A stretch of DNA of 64,000 nt, taken from the NCBI RefSeq assembly GCF_001542625.1, contig NZ_CP016279.1, forward strand, positions 10,602,001 to 10,666,000. The letters are read 5' to 3'. Below, piece by piece: positions 32,811 through 42,200 of this stretch. Position numbers and translations under genes: made by a program. Under the pieces are notes generated by a model. It made no database searches. It was not told where the DNA came from and saw only the letters and a list, made by a program, of their open reading frames with translations. This stretch comes from Streptomyces griseochromogenes (GTDB taxonomy: Bacteria > Actinomycetota > Actinomycetes > Streptomycetales > Streptomycetaceae). Each line of letters opens with the position of its first letter. The stretch's first letter is position 1.

Positions 32811-33254
32811 ATGGACATGAGACTCGAGGTCGTGGTGATCCCGGTCGCCGACGTCGACCGGGCCAAGGCCTTCTACGAGGGACTGGGATGGCGGCTGGAC
32901 GCCGACGTCGCCAAGGGTGACGACTTCCGCGTCGTACAGGTGACCCCGCCCGGCTCGCCCGGCGCCGTCATCTTCGGCACCGGGCTCACCTCGGCGGCCC
33001 CGGGTTCCGCGGAGGGGCTGCACCTCGTCGTCTCCGACATCGAGGCGGCCCGGTCCGAGCTGGCCGGCCGCGGTGTGCGGGTGAGCGAGGCCTTCCACGA
33101 CGCGGGCGGGGTCTTCCACCGAGCCGGGACCGAGGGGCGGGTGTCCGGCCCGGACCCGGAACGCCGCAGCTACGCCTCGTTCGCCTCCTTCAGCGACCCG
33201 GACGGCAACGGCTGGGTACTGCAGGAGATCACGGCGCGGCTGCCGGGCCGCTGA
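32811..33254 (+). CDS. VOC/glyoxalase-like protein
   Basis: A 147-residue vicinal-oxygen-chelate protein: MRLEVVVIPVADVDRAKAFYEGLGWRLDADVAKGDDFRVVQVTPPGSPGAVIFG and C-terminal SFSDPDGNGWVLQEI. First metal-ligand position is Glu/Val rather than His, second (W-x-LQE) has Glu; so a metal-dependent dioxygenase or glyoxalase role is possible but not certain. The next gene follows after 11 bp. Confidence 0.85.
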   Translation: MDMRLEVVVIPVADVDRAKAFYEGLGWRLDADVAKGDDFRVVQVTPPGSPGAVIFGTGLTSAAPGSAEGLHLVVSDIEAARSELAGRGVRVSEAFHDAGGVFHRAGTEGRVSGPDPERRSYASFASFSDPDGNGWVLQEITARLPGR

Positions 33255-33265
33255 AGAGGGCCGGC

Positions 33266-33985
33266 ATGGAGGAACTGCTCGCCGAGGCCCTCGAAGCCCA
33301 TGGCGGCATCGGGCGCTGGCAGGAACTGACCCGGGTACAGGCCACCATCGTCAGCGGTGGTGATCTGTTCGTCATCAAGGGGCTGCCCGAGGACCCCGCC
33401 CCCCGTCGGATGACCGCCCGGCTGCACGAGGAGCACGCCTCGGTACAGCCCTTCGGCGCTCCCGACCAGAAGACCGACTTCACGCCCGGACGAGTGAGTG
33501 TCGAAAAGCTCGACGGGCGCGTGGTCGCCGAACGCCGGGACCCGCGGGCCTCGTTCTCCGGGCACACCCTGGAGACGCCCTGGGACCCGCTGGACCGCGC
33601 CTACTTCAACGGCTACGCGCTGTGGACCTACCTCACCACACCCTTCCTGCTGGCCATGCCCGGCTTCACGGTCACCGGCATCGAGCCGTGGCGGGAAGGA
33701 GACGAGGTCTGGCCGGGACTGCGTGCCGCCTTCCCGGCCGGGATCGCCGGCCACAGCACCCACCAGGACTTCTACTTCGGCCCCGACCGGCTCCTGCGGC
33801 GCCACGACTACCACGTCGACGTGGCGGGCGGATTCGCCGCCGCGCAGTACGTCCACGACCCTGTGGAAGCGGACGGCATCGTGCTGCCCACCAGACGCCG
33901 GGCCTACCGCCGCGACACCGACGGTCGCCCTCTCCTGGGCCAGGTCATGGTCTCGATCGACCTCAGCGACATCCGCTTCGACTGA
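33266..33985 (+). CDS. conserved hypothetical protein downstream of VOC gene
   Basis: A 239-residue protein with no signal peptide. MEELLAEALEAHGGIGRWQELTRVQATIVSGGDLF, TPGRVSVEKLDGRVVAERRDPRASF, WTYLTTPFLLAMPGF and HSTHQDFYFGPDRLLRRHDYHVDVAGG indicate an all-beta, lipoprotein-localisation-factor-like shape similar to other actinobacterial hypothetical proteins. It is likely co-transcribed with the VOC gene. Function unknown. Confidence 0.7.
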   Translation: MEELLAEALEAHGGIGRWQELTRVQATIVSGGDLFVIKGLPEDPAPRRMTARLHEEHASVQPFGAPDQKTDFTPGRVSVEKLDGRVVAERRDPRASFSGHTLETPWDPLDRAYFNGYALWTYLTTPFLLAMPGFTVTGIEPWREGDEVWPGLRAAFPAGIAGHSTHQDFYFGPDRLLRRHDYHVDVAGGFAAAQYVHDPVEADGIVLPTRRRAYRRDTDGRPLLGQVMVSIDLSDIRFD

Positions 33986-34009
33986 GAGCCTTCGGGCGCG
34001 AGAGCCGGT

Positions 34010-34939
34010 TCAGCGGGTGAACAGCTCGGGCTTCGCCCGGACGAAATCGGCGACTCCGACGGGGGGCCGCCCGATGACCTGCGCCACGCCGTCCGACTCG
34101 CGGTCGTACCGGTTCTGCGCGTGGAGGCGAGCCATGGTCGAGATGTGCTGGAACACATGGTCCGGCAGGCCGAGCAGGCCGAGATCGTCGTCGAGCCACT
34201 CCTGAAGCGGGACATCGGTGTAGCTGACCGGCCGGCCCAGAGCCCCGGACACCTCCGCGGCCATGGCGGCGACGCCCTGCGACCGGGGCCCGGTCAGCTC
34301 GTAGACACGGCCGATGTGCGGCGTGGGGTCGGCCAGGATCTCCTCCACGACCGCGGCGACGTCATGCGCCGCCACCGGGGAGGTTCTCGCCTCGCCGAAG
34401 GGCAGCCTGATGGTGCTGTCGGTGGCGATGGAGGAGAAGCCGGCCTGGAAGAGCGGGTTCTCCATGAACACGGTGGGTCTGACCTGGACCACGGGCAGCC
34501 CCGACCAGTCGAGGACCTGCTCGGCCAGCCACTGCTGGCGCTGCTGGTCCGACTCCGAGGTGCTGGTCACGTCCATCTCGGAGACCGTCAGCTGCGACAT
34601 GTTCACGACCACGTCGAGACGGCCGTACGCGCGGGCGACCACCGCTGTCGTCACGGCGGCCTCCAGATACTGCGCCGACACGGCCATGCCGAAATACATG
34701 CGTCCGCAGCCGGCCAGGGCGTCGGCGACCTCGCTCGCGCGCGTGAGGTCGCCGACGACCACCTCGGCACCCGTCGCCCGCAGCGCCCGGGCGCGCTCGT
34801 CGTCCCGCCGCACCATGGCCCGCACGGGCAGGCCCCGTCTGCTCAGGCCCTCCACGACCGATCGCCCGACGGCGCCGATCCTGCCCGCGGCACCGGTCAC
34901 CAGGATGGGCCGCACGCCGGCATCCGGGGTGGTGTCCAT
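34010..34939 (-). CDS. NmrA-like NAD(P)-binding protein
   Basis: A 309-residue atypical SDR: PILVTGAAGRIGAVGRSVVEGL (GxxGxxG variant), VRAMVRRDDERARALRATGAEVVVGDL, VVNMSQLTVSEM and VQVRPTVFMENPLF are NmrA/HSCARG features. It lacks the YxxxK catalytic pair, so redox sensing or azoreductase-like activity is possible. Faces away from the following secreted-protein gene. Confidence 0.85.
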   Translation of the reverse strand: MDTTPDAGVRPILVTGAAGRIGAVGRSVVEGLSRRGLPVRAMVRRDDERARALRATGAEVVVGDLTRASEVADALAGCGRMYFGMAVSAQYLEAAVTTAVVARAYGRLDVVVNMSQLTVSEMDVTSTSESDQQRQQWLAEQVLDWSGLPVVQVRPTVFMENPLFQAGFSSIATDSTIRLPFGEARTSPVAAHDVAAVVEEILADPTPHIGRVYELTGPRSQGVAAMAAEVSGALGRPVSYTDVPLQEWLDDDLGLLGLPDHVFQHISTMARLHAQNRYDRESDGVAQVIGRPPVGVADFVRAKPELFTR

Positions 34940-35244
34940 AGCGGAAGCCTGCGGCCCCGGCGGCAGGGGTGCAACCGGAGTGACCTGATCGCACCGTCAT
35001 GGCGAACAGCCGGCGGCCGGACGGTCCCCGGGACGTCGCCCGGAAGCGAGCGACAACCCCTCGGGTGTGGCCGACAGTTCGGGCCGTGCCCGCGCGGCCT
35101 GCTGCATTGGCATCACCGTCGTCACCGGGTCGGGGGACTACCCCGTCGCCCGGCGAGCAGAACATCTCGGACAAATGTGACTATCACCCCAAGGTGACAT
35201 GGCGGCTCCCGGCCGTCACCACAGCTGGCAGGAGAACCACATCG
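34940..35244. other. 305-bp divergent intergenic region
   Basis: Separates the NmrA-like gene from the secreted-protein gene. I see no gene, RNA or strong palindrome. AAATGTGACTATCACCCC near 35173 is the only AT-richer patch and may hold the promoter of the secreted protein. Confidence 0.4.
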
Positions 35245-35613
35245 ATGAACCTCACCCTGGGGCGCCTGCTCGGCGCCACCGCGGCGGTGGCCATGGGGGC
35301 CACGGCCCTGCTCGGCACGGGCGCCGGCACAGCCGACGCCCGTGGCGAGCGCGCACACTGCGACCGTGCCGAACAGCCCATATGGATCGACGACCCCAGC
35401 CGCAACGTGACCGCCCACGGCTGCAGCGTGCCGGACAGCGACCACCGCTGGTACATCGTCGAGGTCGACACCCTCGTACAGCCCCACCACAAGACGGAGT
35501 ATCTGAACGGAGCGGTCGACCGGACCAAGACCCTGCACAACCGAACCATCAGATGCCTGGGCTACACCTCCGACAAGGACACGGTGAACTGGTTCGGCTG
35601 CGTACCCAACTGA
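35245..35613 (+). CDS. small secreted protein of unknown function
   Basis: A 122-residue product with a classical signal peptide (MNLTLGRLLGATAAVAMGATALLGTGAGTADA). The mature ~90 residues contain four Cys (HCDRAEQ, HGCSVPDSDHRWYIVEVDT, RCLGYTS, FGCVPN), enough for two disulfides, and several aromatic residues. GGAG lies 11 nt before ATG 35245. No family recognised; possibly a small secreted inhibitor or toxin-like domain. Confidence 0.65.
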   Translation: MNLTLGRLLGATAAVAMGATALLGTGAGTADARGERAHCDRAEQPIWIDDPSRNVTAHGCSVPDSDHRWYIVEVDTLVQPHHKTEYLNGAVDRTKTLHNRTIRCLGYTSDKDTVNWFGCVPN

Positions 35614-35656
35614 CACATCCGCCTGACGGCTCCGTTGCCGTACAGCCCTGAAGGTC

Positions 35657-35686
35657 CAGGGGCCCCGGATTCCTCCGGGGCCCCTG
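35657..35686. terminator. terminator hairpin, GGCCCCGGAtt type, copy 1
   Basis: A 12-bp perfect stem CAGGGGCCCCGG / CCGGGGCCCCTG around ATTCCT, 43 bp after the secreted-protein stop. The rest of the 35614-35914 gap contains nothing else I can name. Its core GGCCCCGGATTCCTCCGGGG nearly equals the hairpins at 36310 and 37776. Confidence 0.85.
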
Positions 35687-35914
35687 TTCCGTGCGCACCG
35701 GGCAGGACCGAGCCGCACCAACAGCGCGGGGAGTACCGGGCGTTGGACCCACAGGACTCCTCGAAGGGCCCTCGTCCCCTCGGCCCCTCGCCCCCCTGGT
35801 CCTCGGTCTAGGTCGCGGGTCGGAGCAGGACGGGACCATGGACGGATGGCGCCGGGCCGGGCGGTCGCTAGCGTGGAGAGCGGTTCCGGCACCCAAGGGG
35901 AAGGAGGCCGACCG

Positions 35915-36301
35915 ATGGCAGTCGAACTCAACCACACCATCGTCGCCGCGCACGACAAGACGGCGTCCGCACGGTTTCTCGCGGATCTGCTGGGTCTGGA
36001 GGTGGCACCGGAGTACGGTCCGTTCGTCCCGGTGCAGATACCGAACGGCGTGACACTGGACTACATGGACACGGCCGATTCGATCGCCCCGCAGCACTAT
36101 GCGTTCCTCGTCTCCGAGGACGACTTCGACGCGATCTTCGCCCGGGTCCGCGAGGCGGGCCTGACCTACTGGGCGGACCCGTATCACCACCACCCCGGCG
36201 AGATCAACCACAACGACGGCGGCCGCGGGACGTACTTCGAGGACCCGAACGGACACAACCTGGAGATCCTGACCAGGCCGTACGGAAGCGGAGAGGACTG
36301 A
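35915..36301 (+). CDS. VOC family protein
   Basis: A 128-residue vicinal-oxygen-chelate protein: VELNHTIVAAHDKTASARFLADLLGLEVAPEYGPFVPVQIPNGVTLDYMDT, DDFDAIFARVREAGLTYWADP, GRGTYFEDPNGHNLEILTRPYG. His and Glu at the metal-ligand positions (NHT; HNLEI) are present, so it may be an active metalloenzyme. ATG 35915 has GGAGG eight nt upstream. Terminated by a hairpin at 36310. Confidence 0.88.
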   Translation: MAVELNHTIVAAHDKTASARFLADLLGLEVAPEYGPFVPVQIPNGVTLDYMDTADSIAPQHYAFLVSEDDFDAIFARVREAGLTYWADPYHHHPGEINHNDGGRGTYFEDPNGHNLEILTRPYGSGED

Positions 36302-36309
36302 AAAGCCGG

Positions 36310-36333
36310 AGGCCCCGGATTTCTCCGGGGCCT
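36310..36333. terminator. terminator hairpin, copy 2 (between VOC gene and rpoA)
   Basis: AGGCCCCGG / CCGGGGCCT around ATTTCT, 9 nt after the VOC stop and about 60 bp from the rpoA stop. Being palindromic it serves both convergent genes. Confidence 0.85.
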
Positions 36334-36391
36334 GCGGTCACGCGCGGGGGACGTGATCGGCACAAGGTCCGCCGACCACCTTGCGCAGTGT

Positions 36392-37408
36392 TCAGTACTG
36401 CTCGGTCTCCATGAAACCCGTGTTCCCGTTGTCGTCCGCGTCGAAGGCGGCGGCGGTCGGGTCGAATCCGGGCGGGCTGTCCTTGAGGGCCAGGCCCATG
36501 CCGGCCAGCTTCGCCTTGACCTCGTCGATCGACTTCGCACCGAAGTTGCGGATGTCCAGGAGGTCGGCCTCGGAGCGCGCGACCAGCTCACCCACGGAGT
36601 GGACGCCCTCACGCTTGAGACAGTTGTAGGAACGGACCGTGAGCTCCAGCTCCTCGATCGGCAGCACGAGGTCGGCGGCCAGGGCGGCGTCCGTGGGGGA
36701 CGGGCCCATGTCGATGCCCTCGGCGTCGATGTTCAGCTCGCGGGCGAGACCGAACAGCTCGACCAGGGTCTTACCGGCCGACGCCATGACATCGCGCGGA
36801 CGCATCGCCTGCTTGGTCTCGACGTCGACGATCAGCTTGTCGAAGTCGGTGCGCTGCTCGACACGGGTGGCCTCGACCTTGTACGTGACCTTGAGAACCG
36901 GCGAGTAGATGGAGTCGACCGGGATACGGCCGATCTCCTGGCCCACCTGCTTGTTCTGCACGGCGGAGACGTAACCGCGACCGCGCTCGACGGTCAGCTC
37001 CATCTCCAGCTTGCCCTTGCCGTTCAGCGTGGCCAGGACCAGGTCGGGGTTGTGCACCTCGACACCGGCCGGGGGCGCGATGTCGGCGGCGGTGACCAGA
37101 CCCGGACCCTGCTTGCGCAGGTACATCACGACCGGCTCGTCGTGCTCCGAGGAGACGACCAGCTGCTTGATGTTGAGGATCAGGTCGGTGACGTCCTCCT
37201 TGACGCCCGGCACGGTGGTGAACTCGTGCAGCACGCCGTCGATGCGGATGCCGGTGACGGCGGCACCCGGGATCGAGGACAGGAGGGTACGACGCAGGGA
37301 GTTGCCGAGGGTGTAGCCGAAGCCCGGCTCCAGCGGCTCGATCACGAACCGGGAGCGGAACTCGTCGACGACCTCTTCGGTCAACGAGGGACGCTGAGCG
37401 ATCAGCAT
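36392..37408 (-). CDS. rpoA: RNA polymerase alpha subunit, stand-alone copy
   Basis: A 338-residue, full-length alpha subunit. The N-terminal domain has [29 protein letters not shown] and [10 protein letters not shown]; the C-terminal domain is intact ([63 protein letters not shown]), including the Arg/Asn/Cys DNA- and activator-contact positions. It reads as nearly the S. coelicolor protein as I remember it, with conservative differences and a divergent acidic tail ([16 protein letters not shown]). The usual neighbours rpsM-rpsK-rpsD before and rplQ after are absent; instead it is flanked by a VOC gene and tRNA-Arg. ATG 37408 is 12 nt from AAGGA, with GGATC-T-GATCC between. A functional second alpha, or a relocated only copy, cannot be told apart from this window. 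Confidence 0.95.
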   Translation of the reverse strand: MLIAQRPSLTEEVVDEFRSRFVIEPLEPGFGYTLGNSLRRTLLSSIPGAAVTGIRIDGVLHEFTTVPGVKEDVTDLILNIKQLVVSSEHDEPVVMYLRKQGPGLVTAADIAPPAGVEVHNPDLVLATLNGKGKLEMELTVERGRGYVSAVQNKQVGQEIGRIPVDSIYSPVLKVTYKVEATRVEQRTDFDKLIVDVETKQAMRPRDVMASAGKTLVELFGLARELNIDAEGIDMGPSPTDAALAADLVLPIEELELTVRSYNCLKREGVHSVGELVARSEADLLDIRNFGAKSIDEVKAKLAGMGLALKDSPPGFDPTAAAFDADDNGNTGFMETEQY

Positions 37409-37775
37409 GTGTGGATCAGATCCTTCATTCGTGGACGCCCGCCATTTGACGCCCGACGGAATCCGCAGCCGTGAAAAGTGCGGGTACTGCAAGAGTACGT
37501 GTGTCTGCCGGCAGGTCGGCGAGCCCAGCCCCTTCCAAGCCCCGGTCGTGTCGGCTCCCCGGCACTTCGCCGTGGGACTTTGCCGGGCTCCCACGCGTGC
37601 GGTGGTTCGGCCCCCTGGCCGCGGGCTCCTGGGATCGGGCAGCGTGTCGTGCGGGCACTCGGCCCTTCTCCGGACTGATGGCGGTGTTTGTGATGCACCG
37701 GCAGTTGGCCGATCTCCCTTCGGTTGAACCGGCCACAGCTCCGTGGACTCGTCCGAGATCGCCCGGCAAGGAAAC
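37409..37775 (-). promoter_or_regulatory. upstream region of the stand-alone rpoA
   Basis: No rpsD remnant or other gene is visible. Two small palindromes: GGATC-A-GATCC (37413-37423), overlapping the ribosome-binding region of rpoA, and GTACT-GCAAG-AGTAC (37484-37498). No convincing -10/-35 could be assigned. The region ends at the terminator of the upstream tRNA-Arg, so rpoA must have its own promoter here. Confidence 0.5.
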
Positions 37776-37809
37776 GCAAGAGGCCCCGGATTTCTCCGGG
37801 GCCTCTTGC
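37776..37809 (-). terminator. terminator of tRNA-Arg, hairpin copy 3
   Basis: A 14-bp perfect stem GCAAGAGGCCCCGG / CCGGGGCCTCTTGC around ATTTCT, starting 5 nt beyond the tRNA 3-prime end. The core is identical to the hairpin at 36310. Confidence 0.9.
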
Positions 37810-37814
37810 CTGTG

Positions 37815-37887
37815 TGCACTCGGCAGGATTCGAACCTGCAACCTTCTGATCCGTAGTCAGATGCTCTATCCGTTAAGCTACGAGTGC
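37815..37887 (-). tRNA. tRNA-Arg (anticodon ACG)
   Basis: Acceptor GCACTCG/CGAGTGC with A73; anticodon stem TCTGA/TCAGA around CTACGGA gives ACG; T-arm GCAGGTTCGAATCCTGC. A34 is the substrate of TadA, encoded at 12052. CCA is not encoded. Confidence 0.97.
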
Positions 37888-38063
37888 TTGTTATTTTGTT
37901 TTGTGTCCTCCGCTCCCGGCCCTTCCGGCCCGCTCGCGGCGACAGGAAGAACATTACATGACTGCCGCCGTCATGTGAAATCCGATTCGCATACCCCTTG
38001 TGACCTGCGGAAACGTCCATGGAGTGGCGGATGGCGCGGGCGGGGCGCGAGGCCGGGACAACG

Positions 38064-38096
38064 CCGAAGCCCCGGTCCTGGGGACCGGGGCTTCGG
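38064..38096 (-). terminator. terminator of tRNA-Ser(GCT)
   Basis: A 15-bp perfect stem CCGAAGCCCCGGTCC / GGACCGGGGCTTCGG with a 3-nt loop, 10 nt past the tRNA 3-prime end. Confidence 0.88.
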
Positions 38097-38105
38097 GATC
38101 GAGTG

Positions 38106-38196
38106 CGGAGGCGGAGGGATTTGAACCCTCGATGGGCTTTAAGGCCCAAACCGCATTAGCAGTGCGGCGCCATAGACCGGACTAGGCGACGCCTCC
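38106..38196 (-). tRNA. tRNA-Ser (anticodon GCT)
   Basis: Acceptor GGAGGCG/CGCCTCC, G73; anticodon stem CCGCA/TGCGG around CTGCTAA gives GCT (reads AGC/AGU); long variable arm (TTTGGGCCTTAAAGCCCATC); T-arm GAGGGTTCAAATCCCTC. CCA is not encoded. Confidence 0.97.
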
Positions 38197-38379
38197 AGCA
38201 CAACCACTCACGCGAGCGCGCGAACGGTGCGTGCAGATGATGACACAGTCGAGCGTGCTGTCACCAATCGGCTCCCACGGTACTAGGCACGAGGGCCGCA
38301 GGGCAAAGGGCTTCGCCCGGCGAGGCGGCGGACGGCGGGTCCGGCGCAACGTCCGGGGGCCGTGGGCGTTGGGCAGGCC

Positions 38380-38931
38380 ATGGTCTCTTTCACGCCGGCC
38401 GTCCCGCGCCGCGCCCTGGTGCCGTCCCCCGCCTCCGTCCCGCGCCGCATCCTCGCGTCGTCCCTCGCCGCCGTCTCGGTCTCGGCCCTGGTCACCCTGG
38501 CCGCCGTGTCCGCAGCGGCCGTGCCCGCCACTTCCGCCGCGGCCGCTACGCCCGCCACGGCGGCCGTACCCCCACCCGTACAGCCCGAGGACCGCGCAGG
38601 TGATCGCCTCACCGTCGTCGTGCGGCACGCCGGCTCCGGGCTGGACGGGACGTACGAGCTCTCCTGTCACCCCGAGGCCGGGCGCCACCCGGATGCGGCG
38701 GGTGCCTGCCGTGCGCTCGACGCGAACACACGGTGGGGGCGGGACACCTTCGCCCCGGTGGCCCCGGGCAGCACCTGCACCATGCTCTACGGCGGTCCGG
38801 CCACCGCCCATGTCACCGGCACCTGGGCCGGGCGGCCGGTCGACGCCTCGTACGACCGCAGCAACGGATGCGAGATCGGACGGTGGGACCGGCTGGTGCC
38901 CGCCCTGCCGAGGGTCGGTTCGCCCGTGTAG
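38380..38931 (+). CDS. SSI-family subtilisin inhibitor-like secreted protein
   Basis: A 183-residue exported protein. A long Ala/Val/Ser-rich signal region ends near AAAVPATSAAAA; the mature domain shows the SSI pattern: LTVVVRHAGSGLDGTYELSCHPEAGRHPDAAGACRALDANT, then CTMLYGGPATAHVTGTWAGRPVDASYDRSNGCEIGRWDRL. Four Cys at the conserved disulfide positions are present. By alignment to SSI (CPMVY) the reactive bond would be Met-Leu in CTMLY, suggesting a subtilisin/chymotrypsin-like specificity. ATG 38380 preferred to GTG 38362. Confidence 0.88.
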   Translation: MVSFTPAVPRRALVPSPASVPRRILASSLAAVSVSALVTLAAVSAAAVPATSAAAATPATAAVPPPVQPEDRAGDRLTVVVRHAGSGLDGTYELSCHPEAGRHPDAAGACRALDANTRWGRDTFAPVAPGSTCTMLYGGPATAHVTGTWAGRPVDASYDRSNGCEIGRWDRLVPALPRVGSPV

Positions 38932-39226
38932 GCGTCACGGATGCCGCGGGTGCCGCGGGTGCCGTAGACGTCTCCGGCTCGGTCAGCGGCCTCGTACAGG
39001 TCCCGCGAAGGTCCGGCGAAGGTCTCGCGGAGCCGGAACGGCGCCGACGGCGGCGTGGACGTATGCGGTCACATGTTCACCGTCACTTCCTCGTGCGACG
39101 TCCCTCTCATCCGGCGTCGCGAGCGCAACCCGAGCCCTTAGACTCCCTCGCGTGACACGTCGCGGGCCGGTTGGCAGGATGGCCCGAGCGGTCGGCAAGG
39201 TGCGGTAACAGGGAGGAAGGCGTCTC

Positions 39227-42200
39227 GTGAGCAGCAGGCCATCCCGAGGCGCTGCTCGCCTCGCAGCCATACTCGACGCGCTGCCGGACGCGTTGGTCCT
39301 GGTCAACGCCAACGGAACCGTCGTCAACGCCAACACCATCGCCCTGGAGGCCTTCGAAGCGCCGGGGACGGCTCTCGTGGGGCGCGGGCTGCTCGATCTG
39401 CTGCCGCAGTTCGACTCCAAGCTCATCCCCGGGTCCATGCGGCGCCCCGATCACATGGATCCGCAGAGCAGGACCAAGCCGACGCGCATGATCGCGCGGC
39501 GGACGGACGGGACCGAGTTCCCGGTCGAGGTCACGAGCGCGAACCTGGAGAACGGGCAGCAGGCGTACGACGGTTACGGATACACCGGTGACGAGCTGCT
39601 GATGCTCGTCGTCCGGGATCTGTCCGGGACCGTCGACACCGAGGCGGAGCTGGCACGCTCGCAGCGGCAGACCGAGATGATCCTGCGGGCGGCCTCGGAA
39701 GGTGTCGTAGGCACCGACACCGACGGGCACATCGTGCTCGTCAACCCGGCCGCCGCCCAGATACTGGGATACCGGGCCGGTGAGCTGGGCGGCAAGGAGC
39801 TGCACGCCCTCGTGCTGCACTCCCGCCCCGACGGTTCCCCCTTCCCGTACGAGGAGTCGCCGCTCGCCGACACCCTGCGCTCCGGGCGCAAGCACCGGGT
39901 GCGCGGGCAGGTGCTGTGGTCCAAGGGCAAGGACAAGGTGGCGGTCGATCTGACCACCGCGCCCGTGCGCGACGGTGATCAGCTCGTCGGCGCCGTCATG
40001 ACCTTCACCGACCGGCGGCCCTACGACGCCCTCGCCGAGGAGAAGGCCGCGCTGGAGAAAGCGCACGCCGAGGAACAGGAACGGCTCTCCGAGGAGCATG
40101 CCTCCGACCTCACCGCGCTGCGTCAGCGGCATGTGACCGAACTCGAGGAGCTGCGCGAGCAGCAGCAGGAGGAGGTGGCGGCCGGCGAGGAGCGGTACGC
40201 CGCGCTCGCCGAGCGGGAGAAGGACCGGTACGAGGCCCTCGCCGGGCGGCACGAGCAGCTGCTCACGCTGCTCGGGCGGTCGCTGCGCGGTCCGCTGGAC
40301 GAGCTGCGGCGCGAGCTGGCCGCCCTGGCCGCGGACGACGCCGGTCAGCTGTGGCCCGAGGCCAACCAGGTCCTGCACCATCTGTCGGCCGGCTATGCCC
40401 GGATCACGACGCTCATCGACAACGTCCTCGGCTATCAGAGCCTCGACGCCGGCGGCGAGGACATCACCCGGACGAAGGTGATGCTCGACGCCGTCGTCGC
40501 CGCCGGTGTGGACGGGGCCGTCGAGCTGATCGGCCCCGGCCGCGTGCAGTTCGCCGTGCACGCGCCGCCCATCGAGGCCGAGGTCGACCCGCAGCGGCTC
40601 GCCACCGCGCTCGCGCATCTCGTGGCGGACGTGGCGGGCGTGGACGCCACCGGCAACGCGCCCGTCTCCGCGGGCGGTTACCTGGACAACACCGTCGTGG
40701 TCGCGGCCGCGCAGCGCGGCGAGGTCGCACGGATCGAGGTGCGCGGGCCCTACGCCGGGGGAGACCCGGTCCACGAGCCGATCGTGCGCGGGATCGTGCG
40801 GGCGCACGGCGGTGTGCTGCAGACGCACGAGGTGCCGGGCATGAGCGGCAGCGCGTATGTGCTCGAAGTGCCGCTCGGCGGCGGCGCCGGAGCGGTCGCC
40901 GACCGGGTGCCGGAGGCCGGGGACGCCTCCGCCGAGGGCACCGGATCCGCCGAGCTGACCTCCGGCGGCGGGCGGCGGCGGGCCAGGCGGGCCTCCACGG
41001 ACGCCTTCCTGGAGAGCGACGTTCCCGGGGAGAGCGGTGAGTCCGGTGACGGCGGTGCGGAGGCGCCCGCGCCGACGGGCCGGCGCCGCAGGCGTGCGGC
41101 CGACATCGAGGCGGCCACGCCCACGCCGGTGGCGGGCGAGAGCGCGGAGGGCACGTCCGGCGCGTCCAGCGGGACCGGGCGGCGCCGCGGACGGCCCGCC
41201 GAGAGCGACGCCGGTGACGATGCGGGCGTGGCCGAGGGTGCCGTGGTGACCGCGGCCGAGCATGCCGCGGGAACCGCCGCCGCGGGCAGCGGACTCGGCG
41301 GCACCGTGCCGCCGCAGGGCGTCCCCGTGCCCGCGGGACGCCGCGCCCGGCACGGCTCCGGCGAGCCGCAGGCCGCCCTGCCGCCCGCGCTGCCCCCTGC
41401 CGGTACCGAGTCGGCGCAGCCCGCCGTGGCGGAGGGCGCGCAGCCGACCGGACGCCGCCGGCGCGCGCTGGCCGCCGCGGCGGAGCGTGCCGCCCAGCAG
41501 GAGGCGGGGGCCCGCACGGTCTTCGCCCTGCCCCCGGCCGAGGCCGACCGCTCACCCGACTCCGCGGACGCGGCGACGGGCACGGGCACGGGTCCCGCTG
41601 CCGGTACGGCTCCGGGTGACACTCCTGCGAAGGCCACGGCTCCGGGTGCGCAGGTCCCCGGTCAGGCGCAGGCGCCCGTCGCGGGGGTTCCCGGCGACGA
41701 CGGCCGGCATGACGCCGCACCGCTGGACCAGGCCGAGGACCACACCCCGCCCCAGCCGCACCCCACGAGCGCACCGACCGGTCGCCGTCGACGGGCCGTG
41801 GCCCAGCCGGCGGAGACGGCACACGGCACGGAGGGCGCGGGAGTGCAGGCCGTCGCGGCGCAGGCGACCGCGGTACCGGCCGTTCCCGGACACCCCGGTC
41901 AGCCCGGGCAGGTTCCGCAGGCCGCCGCGGGTCAGCCGGCCCCGGGTTCCGGCGTTCCGGCGCAGGGGACGGCCGGACAGGGCGTCCCGACCGCTCCGGC
42001 ACCGGTGGCCGCGCAGGCTCAGGGGCCGGGTCAGGTGGCCCTGCCGGCGGGTCCGGCAGGCCAGTCCGGCATCGCCCCCGCGGCAGGCGTCGTCGCCCAG
42101 CCCGATGTCCCGGTTCAGCCCGGCGTCGCGGCTCCGGCCGACGCCGCCGTGCCCGCGCAGGGCACGGACGGCCGGGGCACGGCGGTGCCGCCCGGCCGGC

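Noticed and set aside
36392..38149. N-terminal extension of rpoA to 38149
   Set aside because: It would run through the tRNA-Arg gene and two terminators; the family start MLIAQRPSL at 37408 is unambiguous.
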